Source: Pantoea sp. Cy-639
GTDB taxonomy: Bacteria > Pseudomonadota > Gammaproteobacteria > Pseudomonadales > Pseudomonadaceae
DNA: 64,000 nt
NCBI RefSeq assembly: GCF_011752525.1
Contig: NZ_VWXI01000003.1
Span: forward strand, 329,290-393,289
Reading direction: 5' to 3'
The stretch's first letter is position 1, and every line of letters starts with the position of its first letter. This document shows positions 1 to 10,200 of this stretch, one piece after another. A model generated the notes under the pieces. The model saw only the letters and a list, made by a program, of their open reading frames with translations. It had not been told where the DNA came from and did no database searches. The translations under genes and the position numbers were made by a program.

Positions 1-636
1 GGCATTGAACTGTTCCACCGCCAGCCGCACCTTGCCTGAGTCCAGGTCGCTGACCAGCAACTCGGCCCCCGCCACATGCAACTGCTCAGCCAGTGCATAG
101 CCCACGTTGCCCAACCCCTGCACCGCCACTCGCAGCCCCTCCAGATTGTCGCTGCCCAGGCGAGCCATGGACGTGGCACGGATGCCAGCGAACACGCCCA
201 TGGCCGCGTGAGGCGACGGATCGCCCGAAGCCGTAGTACTGGTGACATGCGCGGTGGCCTGGGCGATGCAGTCCATGTCCAGGGTCGAGGTACCGCTGTC
301 CACGGCAGTGATGAACCGCCCCTGCAAGGTGTCGACGAAGCGGCCGAAAGCCTCGAACAGTGCGGCACGGTTCTCCACATGGGGATTGCGCACGATCACG
401 GCCTTGCCGCCGCCCATCGGCAACCCGGCCAGGGCCGCCTTGTAGCTCATGCCCTGGGCCAGGCGAATGGCATCGGTCATGGCACTTTCATCGTCGGCAT
501 AGGGCAGATAGCGACAGCCGCCCATCGCCGGCCCCAGCTGGTCGTTGTGGATCACCACCACGGCCTTCAGACCCGTGGGCGGGTCGATGAACAGGTGCAG
601 TGACTGGGTACGGGTACTTTGCATGAGCGCGAACAT
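1..636 (-). CDS. ldh: Leu/Phe/Val (leucine) dehydrogenase, partial (C-terminus beyond window)
   Basis: This is an NAD-dependent oxidative deaminase of branched-chain amino acids from the Glu/Leu/Phe/Val dehydrogenase family. The first 212 codons are present and the gene runs off the left edge. Visible motifs are the glycine-rich substrate and catalytic segment GLPMGGGKAVI, with the catalytic lysine, and the Rossmann motif GLGNVGYALAEQL that starts the NAD-binding domain. I chose the ATG at 636, which gives MFALMQST; a second in-frame ATG lies at 624. It is divergent from the SirB1-like gene. The family assignment is secure, but the exact substrate preference (Leu, Val or Phe) is inferred. Confidence 0.9.
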   Translation of the reverse strand, partial: MFALMQSTRTQSLHLFIDPPTGLKAVVVIHNDQLGPAMGGCRYLPYADDESAMTDAIRLAQGMSYKAALAGLPMGGGKAVIVRNPHVENRAALFEAFGRFVDTLQGRFITAVDSGTSTLDMDCIAQATAHVTSTTASGDPSPHAAMGVFAGIRATSMARLGSDNLEGLRVAVQGLGNVGYALAEQLHVAGAELLVSDLDSGKVRLAVEQFNA

Positions 637-759
637 CGACGAGCTCCCCCGACAGGTGCTCCTAACAGTATAGGCAGGCAAGCCCCACCCGCCGCCCGGC
701 CGGACCACTGGACGAACCGCGGCGCCAGGGCTAAAAGTTAAGCGTGATGGAGAGCCCTC

Positions 760-1566
760 ATGAACCCACGTCTAGCCTGCCTGGCCTGCCTGGAACGCGA
801 GCCGGTCGCCCTGCTCGAAGCCACCCTGTGGATCGCCGCCGAACACGACCCTGTTGTCGAACCTGCCGACGGCCTGGTCCAGGTGCGCGAACTGCAACGC
901 GAGATCAGCAGCAACCTGCCGCTGCTGCCTCTGCACGAGCTGGCCCAGCCGCTGCTGCGCCAGCTCAATGCCCTGGGCTTCCAGCAGGACGACTATCACC
1001 CGCTGCGCCCGCAGGTGGCGCTGATGGACAAGGTACTGCAACGTCGCCGAGGCCAGCCGTTGCCATTGGCCATCCTCGCCCTGGAGCTGGCGCAGCGGCT
1101 GTCGATTCCGCTGGAAGGGGTCAACTTCCCCGGCCATTTCCTGCTGCGCGTCCCCGGCGCCGATCACCTGCTCGATCCCTGCGGTGGTCGTCGCCTGTAT
1201 CCGGTCGACTGCCGCGAACTGCTGGCCCGCCAGTTCGGCCCGCAACTCACGCTCAACGCCGAACACCTGCGCAGCGCCTCGCCCATGCAGATGCTCCAGC
1301 GCCTGTCGCGCAACCTGCGCCAGTTGCACAGCAGCAACGACAACGACCTCGCCGCGCTGGTCGACGCCGAACGGGTCATGCAACTGGGCCCGGCACAGGT
1401 CGGCGACTACCTGGCCCGCGCCACCCTCTACCAGCACCTGGATTGTCCGCAGGCCGAACGCTTCGACCTGGAACACGCCCTGCTGCTGACCGACGATCCG
1501 TTGCAACGCCTGAAGCTCGGCGAACGCCTCGGCCAGATCCCCAACGGCAAACGCTCAATCCACTAG
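760..1566 (+). CDS. SirB1-family transglutaminase-like/TPR protein
   Basis: This 268-residue cytoplasmic protein resembles the SirB1 (transglutaminase-like core plus C-terminal TPR) family. The N-terminal part contains the conserved stretch around RRGQPLPLAILALELAQRL and the downstream GVNFPGHFLLR segment typical of the family. The C-terminal third is helical, in keeping with TPR-like repeats. No enzymatic activity is established for the family. The stop codon overlaps the convergent MFS gene by 12 nt, so the two genes share their 3' ends. Confidence 0.8.
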   Translation: MNPRLACLACLEREPVALLEATLWIAAEHDPVVEPADGLVQVRELQREISSNLPLLPLHELAQPLLRQLNALGFQQDDYHPLRPQVALMDKVLQRRRGQPLPLAILALELAQRLSIPLEGVNFPGHFLLRVPGADHLLDPCGGRRLYPVDCRELLARQFGPQLTLNAEHLRSASPMQMLQRLSRNLRQLHSSNDNDLAALVDAERVMQLGPAQVGDYLARATLYQHLDCPQAERFDLEHALLLTDDPLQRLKLGERLGQIPNGKRSIH

Positions 1567-2904
1567 CGCTTGGCCTTCGACGTCCGCCTGCCGTGCCTGA
1601 GGCGCCCGCACCTGGCTGACCAGCAGAGCCCCGAGCAGCGCCGGCACGGCGCAAAAGTAGAAGATCTGCTCCACCGGCAAGTGTCGGCTGAGCAGCAGGC
1701 CGCCCAATAGTGGGCCGAGGATCGAGCCAAAACGTCCCACGCCTAGCGCCCACCCTGTGCCGGTAGCCCGTACCTGGGCCGGGTAGAAGTTGCTGGCAAA
1801 GGCATTGAGCGTCAGTTGCCCGCCGATGATGCAGAACCCTGCAGCGAACACGCTGGGCACCAGCCAACGCGGATCGTCGTGGTTCAGCCCCACCAGCACG
1901 CTGAACAGCGCCGCCCCCAGCAGCACGCCAGACAGCAGGCGGGCCTTGTTGACCATGCGGTCGGCGCACCAGGCCAGGCACACCGCGCCGAAGGTACCGG
2001 CGAACAGGAACAGCGAAGTGACCAAGTTGGCCTGGTTCAGCGCCAATCCGCTCTCCTGCAGCAATGACGGCAGCCAACTGATCATGAAGTACAGCAGGAT
2101 CAGGCTGACGAAGAAGGTGCTCCACAGCAACAAGGTCGGTCGGGCGAAGCCTCCTCGGAACAGTGCCAGCACACTCAGTTGGGAGGCGCCTGGTTCGTCG
2201 GCCGTCCTCTGTGCCGGTGGCACCTGCCAGCTGGGCAACATCCGGGCAGCGACTTGCTGCAGGCGAGCATGAGGCGGCTCATCGCGCAGCAGGCGCGCCA
2301 GCGACTCGGGCAAGGCGAAGAACAGGATGGGGAACAGCAGCAACGGCGCGATGCCACCGGCCAGGAACACAGCCTGCCAGCCGTAGTGGTCGATGAAGCC
2401 TACGGCGACGAAGCCGCCTGCCGCGCCACCCAGAGAGAAACCGCAGGCGGCCAGAGTCACCATCAAGGTACGCAAGCGGGGCGGGGCATAGTCAGCCATC
2501 AGCGCCATGGCGCTGGGCATGGCACCGCCCATGCCGATGCCGCATAGAAAGCGCGCCAGCATCAGGCTGTCGAGCGAGCTGGCGAAGACCATCAGCACTG
2601 TCAGGCTGGCGTACAGCAATACGCAGCACAACAGCACCCGGCGCACACCGAAACGGTCGGCCAGCGGTGTCACTGCCAGCGAGCCAATCGTCAGCCCCAG
2701 CAGGTTGGCGCTGAACACCGGCCCGAAGGCGGCCTTCTCCAACCCCCAGTCCTGGGCCAGCGCCGGAATCACATAGCCCAGTACCTGGGCGTCATAACCA
2801 TCGGTGACCAACAGCAGGATCAACAGCAACAGCAGGTAACGCTGGAAGGATGATACCGGGCGCGCGTCGAGCGCCGCGCGAAAGCTGACTATCTGGTTAT
2901 GCAT
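1555..2904 (-). CDS. MFS transporter, aromatic acid:H+ symporter (AAHS) type
   Basis: This 449-residue inner-membrane carrier has about twelve hydrophobic helices. The N-terminal helix carries the DGYD motif (LLVTDGYDAQVLGYVIP) that resembles the DGxD signature of the 4-hydroxybenzoate/benzoate symporters PcaK and BenK, and the loop ADRFGVRR matches the MFS signature. The ATG at 2904 starts MHNQIVSF; the longer in-frame extension lacks family similarity. It lies downstream of, and on the same strand as, the homogentisate genes. It is therefore a plausible importer for an aromatic acid that feeds this pathway, though the substrate is inferred. A 17-bp inverted repeat separates it from maiA. 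Confidence 0.82.
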   Translation of the reverse strand: MHNQIVSFRAALDARPVSSFQRYLLLLLILLLVTDGYDAQVLGYVIPALAQDWGLEKAAFGPVFSANLLGLTIGSLAVTPLADRFGVRRVLLCCVLLYASLTVLMVFASSLDSLMLARFLCGIGMGGAMPSAMALMADYAPPRLRTLMVTLAACGFSLGGAAGGFVAVGFIDHYGWQAVFLAGGIAPLLLFPILFFALPESLARLLRDEPPHARLQQVAARMLPSWQVPPAQRTADEPGASQLSVLALFRGGFARPTLLLWSTFFVSLILLYFMISWLPSLLQESGLALNQANLVTSLFLFAGTFGAVCLAWCADRMVNKARLLSGVLLGAALFSVLVGLNHDDPRWLVPSVFAAGFCIIGGQLTLNAFASNFYPAQVRATGTGWALGVGRFGSILGPLLGGLLLSRHLPVEQIFYFCAVPALLGALLVSQVRAPQARQADVEGQALVD

Positions 2905-2949
2905 CGCAAGGTGCCTGTTTGTTGTTTTTATTGTTGCCGAGCTCGCCAG

Positions 2950-3006
2950 CAAGGCTGGCTCCTGCAAGCCGAAACAAACCAGGGCACACTGCAGGAGCCA
3001 GCCTTG
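2950..3006. repeat. 17-bp perfect inverted repeat between maiA and the MFS gene
   Basis: The arms at 2950-2966 and 2990-3006 (CAAGGCTGGCTCCTGCA and its reverse complement) are perfect and enclose a 23-nt loop. The sequence resembles the paired REP-like elements common between Pseudomonas genes. It could attenuate transcription from the hmg operon into the transporter gene. Confidence 0.7.
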
Positions 3007-3021
3007 CCGACGGACACCGAA

Positions 3022-3651
3022 TCAGCTGGGCGTGTCGGACTGCCTGGCCGGGTGGGCCTTGGCAAAAGCCGGATGCTGCTCAGCCAGGGCGGCCACCCGG
3101 CGAATGCGCGGGTAGCCACCAAGGTCGATGTTGAAGCGCTCGGCCGCGTACAGTTGCGGGATCAGGTAGACATCGGCCAGCCCCGGCGCTGCGCCGAAGC
3201 AGAAGCCTTCATCGCCGATCAGTCGCTCCACCGCCGCCAGCCCTTGGCTGATCCAGTGACCGATCCACTGGTTGACCTGGGCCTCGTCGTGCCCTAGCTG
3301 GCGCAGTTGGTTGAGCACGCTGACGTTGTGCAGCGGATGGATATCGCAACCGATGATCGCCGCCACACCACGCACCTGGGCCCGCCCCTCGAGGGCGCGC
3401 GGCAGCAGCGGGGTTTCTGGGAAGGCTTCTTCCAGGTACTCGATGATCGCCGGCGATTGCACCAGCAGCTCGCCGCTGTCCAGGCGCAAGGCCGGCACCC
3501 GGCCCTGGGGATTGAGCGCAAGGTAAGCCTCGCCACGCTGCTCGCCCTTGAGCAGGTTCACTGGCAGGGCCTGATAATCCAGGCCCTTGAGCGCCAGGGC
3601 GATGCGCACCCGATACGACGAAGTGGAGCGGTAGTAGGTGAACAGTTCCAT
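3022..3651 (-). CDS. maiA: Maleylacetoacetate isomerase
   Basis: This zeta-class glutathione transferase (209 residues) converts 4-maleylacetoacetate to fumarylacetoacetate in tyrosine/homogentisate catabolism. The N-terminus MELFTYYRSTSSYRVRIAL is the thioredoxin-fold segment with the serine-rich zeta active-site loop. It is followed by KGEQRGEAYLALNPQGRVPAL and VQSPAIIEYLEE, the glutathione-binding SNAIL/Q-S region. It is the third gene of the operon, 12 nt downstream of fahA. The length is normal for the family. Confidence 0.95.
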   Translation of the reverse strand: MELFTYYRSTSSYRVRIALALKGLDYQALPVNLLKGEQRGEAYLALNPQGRVPALRLDSGELLVQSPAIIEYLEEAFPETPLLPRALEGRAQVRGVAAIIGCDIHPLHNVSVLNQLRQLGHDEAQVNQWIGHWISQGLAAVERLIGDEGFCFGAAPGLADVYLIPQLYAAERFNIDLGGYPRIRRVAALAEQHPAFAKAHPARQSDTPS

Positions 3652-3663
3652 CGCCCTGTCCCC

Positions 3664-4956
3664 TCAGTTGGCCGCGACGATGGTGCCGCGACATTCGCCG
3701 AAGCCGATGCTGGCCACGCCATCAGCCACGCAACGGGCGCGCAGGATGATCTCGTCGCCGTCCTCGAGGAACTTGCGCACTTCGCCACTGGCCAGTTCCA
3801 CCGGGTGCTTGCCGCCCTCGGTGATCTCCAGCAGGCTGCCGAACGAGCCCGGCGCCGCACCCGACAGGGTGCCCGAACCGAACAGGTCGCCCGGTTGCAG
3901 CTGGCAGCCGTTGACGCTGTGGTGGGCGACCATCTGCGCCACGGTCCAGTACATGCTGCGGGTGTTGCTCAGGGTCAGACGGTGGGCCGGCAGGTTCTGC
4001 TCGCGCATGCGCTCAGTCAGCAGCAGCACTTCCAACTCGATATCGAAGGCACCGCCGGCCTGGTCGCGCTTGTCGAGCAGGTACGACAGCGGCTGCGGAT
4101 CGCCTTGCGGGCGCGCCGGCTGGGCGCAACGGAACGGCTCCAGGGCCTCAGCGGTCACTACCCAGGGCGAGACCGTGGTGATGAAGCTCTTGGACAGGAA
4201 CGGACCCAGCGGCTGGTATTCCCAGGCCTGGATGTCCCGCGCCGACCAGTCGTTGAGCAGGCAGAAGCCGGCCACGTGCTCGGCGGCGTCGCCGACCGGG
4301 ATCGACTGTCCCATCTCGTTGCCCTGGCCGATCCAGATCCCCAGTTCCAGTTCATAGTCCAGCCGGGCGCAAGGACCGAAGCTCGGCTCGGTCTGGCCGG
4401 CCGGCAGGGTCTGGCCCTTGGGTCGGCGCACGTCGGTGCCGGACGGGCGGATGGTCGAGGCGCGGCCGTGGTAGCCGATCGGCACATGCTTGTAGTTGGG
4501 CAGCAGCGGATTGTCCGGACGGAACAGCTTGCCGACGTTCTTGGCATGCTCGATGCCAACATAGAAGTCGGTGTAGTCACCGATCTTCGCCGGCAGGTGC
4601 AGTTGGCAGTCGGCGGCCGGATACAAGGCCGCCTTGAGCGCGCCCTGGTGCTCGCTGCCTTCACCCAGCAGCGCCAGCAGACGCTCGCGCAGGGCAACGC
4701 GGGCTTGGCGCCCGAGGGCGAAGAAGGCGTTCAGCGCGCCACCGCGGGTGGCCTCGACAGCGGCCTTGGCAGCGCCATCGAACAGCCCGGCGGCCAGCAC
4801 GGCCTCCAGGTCGAGAATGGCGTCGCCGATGGCCACGCCGCAACGCGGTGCCTGGCCTGGCCGGCTGAAAATGCCCAGCGGCAGGTTCTGTAGCGGGAAG
4901 TCGCGGTGCCCGTTGGCGTGCTCGACCCAGCTACGGGCAATGGCGGTGTGGTTCAT
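3664..4956 (-). CDS. fahA: Fumarylacetoacetase
   Basis: This 430-residue enzyme hydrolyses fumarylacetoacetate to fumarate and acetoacetate, the last step of homogentisate degradation. The region around FYVGIEHAKNVGKLFRP and the metal- and active-site segment NDWSARDIQAWEYQPLGPF are characteristic of the FAH family. The C-terminal GDLFGSGTLSG and DGDEIILRARC strands complete the fold. Its start lies 3 nt after the hmgA stop codon, indicating tight operon coupling. It is also called hmgB in P. putida. Confidence 0.96.
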   Translation of the reverse strand: MNHTAIARSWVEHANGHRDFPLQNLPLGIFSRPGQAPRCGVAIGDAILDLEAVLAAGLFDGAAKAAVEATRGGALNAFFALGRQARVALRERLLALLGEGSEHQGALKAALYPAADCQLHLPAKIGDYTDFYVGIEHAKNVGKLFRPDNPLLPNYKHVPIGYHGRASTIRPSGTDVRRPKGQTLPAGQTEPSFGPCARLDYELELGIWIGQGNEMGQSIPVGDAAEHVAGFCLLNDWSARDIQAWEYQPLGPFLSKSFITTVSPWVVTAEALEPFRCAQPARPQGDPQPLSYLLDKRDQAGGAFDIELEVLLLTERMREQNLPAHRLTLSNTRSMYWTVAQMVAHHSVNGCQLQPGDLFGSGTLSGAAPGSFGSLLEITEGGKHPVELASGEVRKFLEDGDEIILRARCVADGVASIGFGECRGTIVAAN

Positions 4957-4959
4957 CGG

Positions 4960-6261
4960 TTATCTCCGGTTCGGGTTGAAGGTGCTCGGCAAGGTGGCCC
5001 AGCAACTATCGTAGTCGGCCTGCAACTGCGGGCTTTCAAGGGCCTGCAGGCTCGGACGCAGCACCTGGCTGGTCTCGAACATGAAAGCCATGGTGTTGTC
5101 GATCTTGTGCGGCGCCAGGTCGGCGGCGATGGCCTTGTCACAGGTCTCGGCGTCCGGGCCGTGGGCGCTCATCACCCCGTGCAGCGAAGCGCCGCCGGGC
5201 AGGAAACCTTCGGCCTTGGCATCGTAGGCGCCCTGGATCAGGCCCATGAACTCGTTCATCAGGTTGCGGTGGAACCATGGTGGACGGAAGGTGTTCTCGG
5301 CCACCATCCAGCGCGGCGGGAAGATCACGAAGTCCATGTTGGCCATGCCATGCACACTGGTCGGCGAAGTCAGCACAGTGAAGATCGACGGGTCAGGATG
5401 GTCGAAGCTGACCGTGCCGATGGTGTTGAAACGGCGCAGGTCGTACTTGTAGGGCACGTTGCTGCCATGCCAGGCGACCACGTCCAGGGGCGAATGCTGC
5501 AACTCGCACCCCCAGTGCTCGCCGAGGAACTTCTGCACCAGTTGCACCGGGCCGCTGTGGTCTTCGTAATGTGCCACCGGCGTGAGGAAATCACGCGGGT
5601 TGGCCAGGCCGTTGCTGCCGATCGGGCCAAGGTCCGGGATGCGCAGCGGCGCGCCGTGGTTCTCGGCGATGTAGCCGCGGGCCTGGGCGTCGAGCAGTTC
5701 GACGCGGAACTTCATGCCCCGCGGGATCACCGCGATTTCCAGTGGTTCGACTTCGAGCACGCCCAGTTCGGTGGCGATGCGCAGGCGGCCCTGCTCGGGC
5801 ACCAGCAACAATTCGCCGTCGGCGTTGAAGAACACCCGCTCCATCGAACGGTTGGCGCGGTAGATGTAGATGCTCACCCCAGCCGGTTTTTCCGAGGCCG
5901 AGTTGGCCACCATCGGCAGCCAGCCATCGATGAAGTCGGTGGGCTCGGCCGGTATCGGCTGGGGGCTCCAGCGCAGGCGATTGGGGTTGATCGGGCCGAG
6001 GGCGCCGGTCAGCGGCTGGCGCGCCAGGCGTTCGAAGCGCGGGTGCAGCGCCGAGGGGCGGATGCGGTACAGCCAGGTACGGCGCAGCTCGCTGCGGGTC
6101 ATGGTGAACGCAGTGCCCGACAACAGTTCGGCGTACAGCCCGTAGGGCGCCTTCTGCGGTGAGTTCTGCCCGACCGGCAACGCGCCGGGCAGGGCTTCGC
6201 TGGCGAATTCGTTGCCGAAACCGCTCAGGTACTGGCGTTCAGGGGATGTGTCGCGGGTCAT
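4960..6261 (-). CDS. hmgA: Homogentisate 1,2-dioxygenase
   Basis: This 433-residue non-haem Fe(II) ring-cleaving dioxygenase opens homogentisate to maleylacetoacetate. Family segments visible include [19 protein letters not shown] near the N-terminus and the metal-ligand-rich C-terminal part with [31 protein letters not shown] and FRPPWFHRN. It is the promoter-proximal gene of hmgA-fahA-maiA and is divergent from hmgR. Control by HmgR through the 17-bp palindrome about 100 bp upstream is expected from work on P. putida. Confidence 0.97.
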   Translation of the reverse strand: MTRDTSPERQYLSGFGNEFASEALPGALPVGQNSPQKAPYGLYAELLSGTAFTMTRSELRRTWLYRIRPSALHPRFERLARQPLTGALGPINPNRLRWSPQPIPAEPTDFIDGWLPMVANSASEKPAGVSIYIYRANRSMERVFFNADGELLLVPEQGRLRIATELGVLEVEPLEIAVIPRGMKFRVELLDAQARGYIAENHGAPLRIPDLGPIGSNGLANPRDFLTPVAHYEDHSGPVQLVQKFLGEHWGCELQHSPLDVVAWHGSNVPYKYDLRRFNTIGTVSFDHPDPSIFTVLTSPTSVHGMANMDFVIFPPRWMVAENTFRPPWFHRNLMNEFMGLIQGAYDAKAEGFLPGGASLHGVMSAHGPDAETCDKAIAADLAPHKIDNTMAFMFETSQVLRPSLQALESPQLQADYDSCWATLPSTFNPNRR

Positions 6262-6360
6262 CGGTGCCTCCGGGCTGCATGGAGCCGTTACGGGCAGCAG
6301 GCTGCGGAGCCCGATCCTGAAACCGGCACCAAGGGCGGCAGCGCGTCTGCATTGTTTTTA

Positions 6361-6377
6361 TCGTAATCAGATTACGA
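6361..6377. promoter_or_regulatory. Probable HmgR operator, 17-bp perfect palindrome
   Basis: TCGTAATCAGATTACGA is a perfect palindrome around a central A. It sits in the hmgA-hmgR divergent region, 99 bp upstream of the hmgA start and 76 bp upstream of the hmgR start. IclR-family regulators bind such sites, and my recollection is that HmgR of P. putida recognises a 17-bp palindrome here. A CGTAATTT half-site-like sequence follows immediately. Confidence 0.75.
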
Positions 6378-6453
6378 ATAACGTAATTTGCTCGCGCGCA
6401 GGCGTCAAGCTATAAAGGCGCCACCCCGCAAAATCTGGATAGAACGCTCCCCC

Positions 6454-7236
6454 ATGGCCAAAGCCAGCACCACCGCCGACAACGGCAAGCAGAAGGTCCG
6501 CTCGGCGGAAGTCGGCACCGACATCCTCAAGGCCCTCGCCGAGCTCTCCCCGTCCACCTCGCTGTCGCGCCTGGCCGAGCATGTACAGATGCCAGCGAGC
6601 AAGGTCCACCGCTACCTGCAGGCACTGATCGCCAGCGGCTTCGCCGAGCAGGACCCGGCCACCAATCACTACGGACTGGGCCGCGAGGCCTTGCGGGTAG
6701 GCATGGCGGCGCTGGGCAGCATCGATGTGCTCAAGGTCGCGGCATTGCCACTGTCGCAGCTGCGTGACGAGCTCAACGAAAGCTGCTTCATCGCGGTATG
6801 GGGTAACCAGGGCGCGACCGTGGTGAGCATCGAGCCGGCGGTGCGTGCGGTAACGGTGGTCACCCAGATCGGCTCGGTGCTGCCGCTGCTCAGCTCGTCC
6901 ACCGGACTGGTGTTCGCCGCGCACCTGCCGGAACGCGAGACCGTGGAGTTGCGCGACCGGGAACTGGCAGCGCTGGGACACACGGCTGATACGTATGCGC
7001 CTTTGCTGGCCCAGATCCGCCAACGCGGCCTGCACCACGTCCACGGCCTGCTGATGCCCGGCGTGGATGCACTGTCCGCGCCCATCTTCAATGCCATGGG
7101 CCAGATTGCCGCAGTGATGACCGTGGTCGGGCCGACTTCGATCTTCCATGCCGACGAGCAAGGGCCGGCGGCACAACGCCTGCTGGCGGCGACAGGGGCC
7201 GTCAGCAGGCGGATGGGGCATGACTCAGCCGTTTAG
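6454..7236 (+). CDS. hmgR: IclR-family transcriptional regulator HmgR
   Basis: This 260-residue regulator has an N-terminal winged HTH (residues ~20-80, LSRLAEHVQMPASKVHRYLQ) and a C-terminal IclR effector domain (~90-250, including SSSTGLVFAAHLP and ALSAPIFNAMG). I start at the ATG at 6454 (MAKASTTAD), as the longer upstream extension has no family character. Its position divergent from hmgA, with the palindrome between them, supports the role of homogentisate-responsive repressor. Confidence 0.9.
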   Translation: MAKASTTADNGKQKVRSAEVGTDILKALAELSPSTSLSRLAEHVQMPASKVHRYLQALIASGFAEQDPATNHYGLGREALRVGMAALGSIDVLKVAALPLSQLRDELNESCFIAVWGNQGATVVSIEPAVRAVTVVTQIGSVLPLLSSSTGLVFAAHLPERETVELRDRELAALGHTADTYAPLLAQIRQRGLHHVHGLLMPGVDALSAPIFNAMGQIAAVMTVVGPTSIFHADEQGPAAQRLLAATGAVSRRMGHDSAV

Positions 7237-7262
7237 CTCCACGCTCCGCGGAACCCGCTCCG

Positions 7263-10200
7263 TCACCGAGACAGCGGCGGGGACATGCCCTCCCGAGAAC
7301 CGATCAGTTGCGTATACCACGCTAGCTCCTCCTCGAAACGCTCCTTGAGCGGCGCTATCGCTGCCTGCCCGAAATCCTTGAGCAACTCATGCTGCTCGTA
7401 CAACGCCTTCAGTATCGCGAATTGCTTCTTGAGCCACAGACTCAACGCGGATGACGGCCCGGGGAACAGGGTCGACCAAAGTTTGCTGGCCTGGTCGAAC
7501 AGCCGGGTAGCGTAGAACTTCAGCACTCCAGTAAAGCCTGGCAGACTGGCGATCCCTTTGAGCAGGGTTAGCAGGGCCGCAGTCTTGTCGCCATCGCGCA
7601 GCATCACGAGGCTGTGGTAAAACGCCACCCCAGCCTTGATGAAGCCCAGCACGACACGCGCTGGCGGGAATACCAAGGCCACGACATCCGCTACCAGACC
7701 GACCAGCCAGAACACTTCCTGGGTAATGCGCCTCGCCGCGCTGTAGGCATCACGTGCCGCTTCAGCCAACAAGCGCTTTATTCGCTGGCGCAGGGCAACC
7801 GACAGATCACGGATGTTGTGCCACACCTGCAAGGACCTGGCGATCCTGGAATCCCCCATCTGTCTCGAGTGATCCTTGGCGTCATCGTTGCGCACATCCT
7901 CGTTCAACCTGCGGATCAACAGTTCATCATCGACCGACACGTGTTCGTAGACCCAGTCCTGCATGGCATCGCCACGCCATTGTTCGACGAAATCACCGAC
8001 CTCGTACAAGTAGCCGTCATCAGGACCATCGCTGAGGTAAACCAAGGTGCCCGGTGCCTTTGGCGACTGCAGCAGATAGTCTCCCGCTACGCCGGCGCCA
8101 TTGATCTTCAGCTCGGCCAGTTTGCAATCATCGATGAAACTGCCTTGGTGAAAACGCATGCAGACCGGCCTCAGCCAACGGGCATGCGTGTCGCTGAGGC
8201 GCCCGCTCTGCAGCGCCAGCAGGCAGTCGCGCTGGATTTTCATGCCGGTGATATGACGATGCAGGGCCAAGGGCCTGGAATCGCTATCGCCATGCGGATC
8301 AAGGTAGCTGCTGCGGATTTCAGCACAGTATCGTTGCCCCAGCCTGGCGGCGCGGATGTAACCGTCGAGCGCGTGGTTGCTCAAGTGCGACAGGTCCTGG
8401 CCAACGGTGGAAGAGATCCGGGCGAAATCCTTGAAGTTGAAGTCCGCGGGGTATCCGCCTGCCGCCACTTGGGTCAAGGACTGACGAACACCTCCCTCCA
8501 GTTCGACCAGCACAGTATCGGCATCAATCCAGCCGCCCGGGTTACCCGGGTAGCGGTTGATGCGCTCGCTTACCTGGTCACGGGCATAGGCCATGAAGGT
8601 CTGGACCTCGGCAACTGCCTGGTAATCCGCCATGAGCACGCGTAACTCGTGGTCGATGTCCACCACCCGTCGTTGCAGCGCCTCATCCGGCTCGGCATGC
8701 ACCAATGGCCTGATCGGCTCAAGATCGTCGAGTATCTTCAGCACCCTGAGGTCAGTCCAGTGCTGGACCAGTTGCGCCCTGCCGTCGATGTCTTGCGCAT
8801 GCACATTGATCGTCTCGCGGGACCATTCCTGAGGCAGCCTGGCAACCAGTTTCAGATACCGGGCCAGCGCCGGGCGCTGAGCGTGCTGGACATGCTCGAC
8901 CAGGTAGTCGCGTCCTTGGGGCGTGGCGGTCAGTGCGCCCAGCGCGAAACTCATCTGCCCAGCGGAGCGAAACGCCTGAAGATCGCCCGCCGGAGACCCG
9001 GGTGCATACAGCACATGGATATCGTCGTTATACAGGTACAGGTGATCGGTCAGCAGCATCTCACCGTTGATGGACAACAGTGCCACATTGACCGTACCCA
9101 CGTAGGACGGCTGCATGGCCTGCTCGAACAATCTCACCGCCTTGCGGTCGATGCCCTGGAAGTCCGCGGCCTGCCAGGCGAGCAGCAGCCTGGCCTCCAG
9201 CGCCTTGCCCAGCAGATGCCTGATCCAGTCGCTTTCATAGATGTGCTCGAGTTGCCCGACATAAGACTGCTGTAGCTGCAACTCATCGGCGACCGTCGCC
9301 ACGCCCGCCTGCCCCAGGGCAAGACGTAACCTCTCATGCTGGATCGTCACGGTCAGATGCTCACCGTGGTAGGCACCACCGCAGACCCACTCGAGCAGTG
9401 ACACCACCTGCACCGATGCATCCTGGGTGAAGTCATGGGTGATATGCAGCTGCACATCTTCTGCCGCCAATCCGGGAAAGCCTCGATCGGTCAACCAAAG
9501 GCCGATGCGATGGCTGGCATAGTCATAGAAATCACTGTGCCCGGACTGCTGCGCCAACTGCACCTCAGCCTCGCTCGCCGACCGCTCGAGTGCCGCCAAC
9601 TGTGCAGCCTCGGCTGACGACAGGTTGCGCAACCACGCTGGCGCCAGGTCCTTGCGCAAATCCCCCATGGCCTCGACCACACACCCCTGCAATTGCTCGA
9701 ACCAGGCCCCGAGCGTCACGGCGTTTTCAACCGCCTCCCCAGCAGCCAAGGCATTGACGACCAATCGACGTTGCAGCAAGCGCATCTCGTCAAGCAGGAA
9801 GGCCTCAAGCGGCACCGCCAACGGCGTCAAGATCAGCTCAACGGCTCCCGCGTGCAGCAGTGCCGCATGCGCTTGTGCGGTGATGAGCTGCTGCCAGCAA
9901 CCTTCGCTGCGCACATAAGAGAGCAGGGTGTCAGCCATGCGTGGAGACGTGTCGAACCAGACAGCCGCTCCCAAGCCATGGAGCACGAAAGGCTCCTCGT
10001 CGTCGAACAGGCTGTGGCTCAGCGCGAGGAAGCCAGGAATACGCACGTGCTCACCGGTGTCCGTCATCAGAGAGACAGATGCCACCGTAGGGTCGGCGTC
10101 TGGCAGCAAAGCTTCCATGTCCGCCCTCGGGGCGCCGCGACGCAGGGCGCGGGCACGTATCTGCAGCGCCAGCAATTCGCGCAGCTGTTCAGCAACCTCG

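Noticed and set aside
3307..6162. Two long plus-strand frames (528 and 418 codons) opposite maiA, fahA and hmgA
   Set aside because: Both are antisense to strongly identified enzymes and have typical shadow composition.
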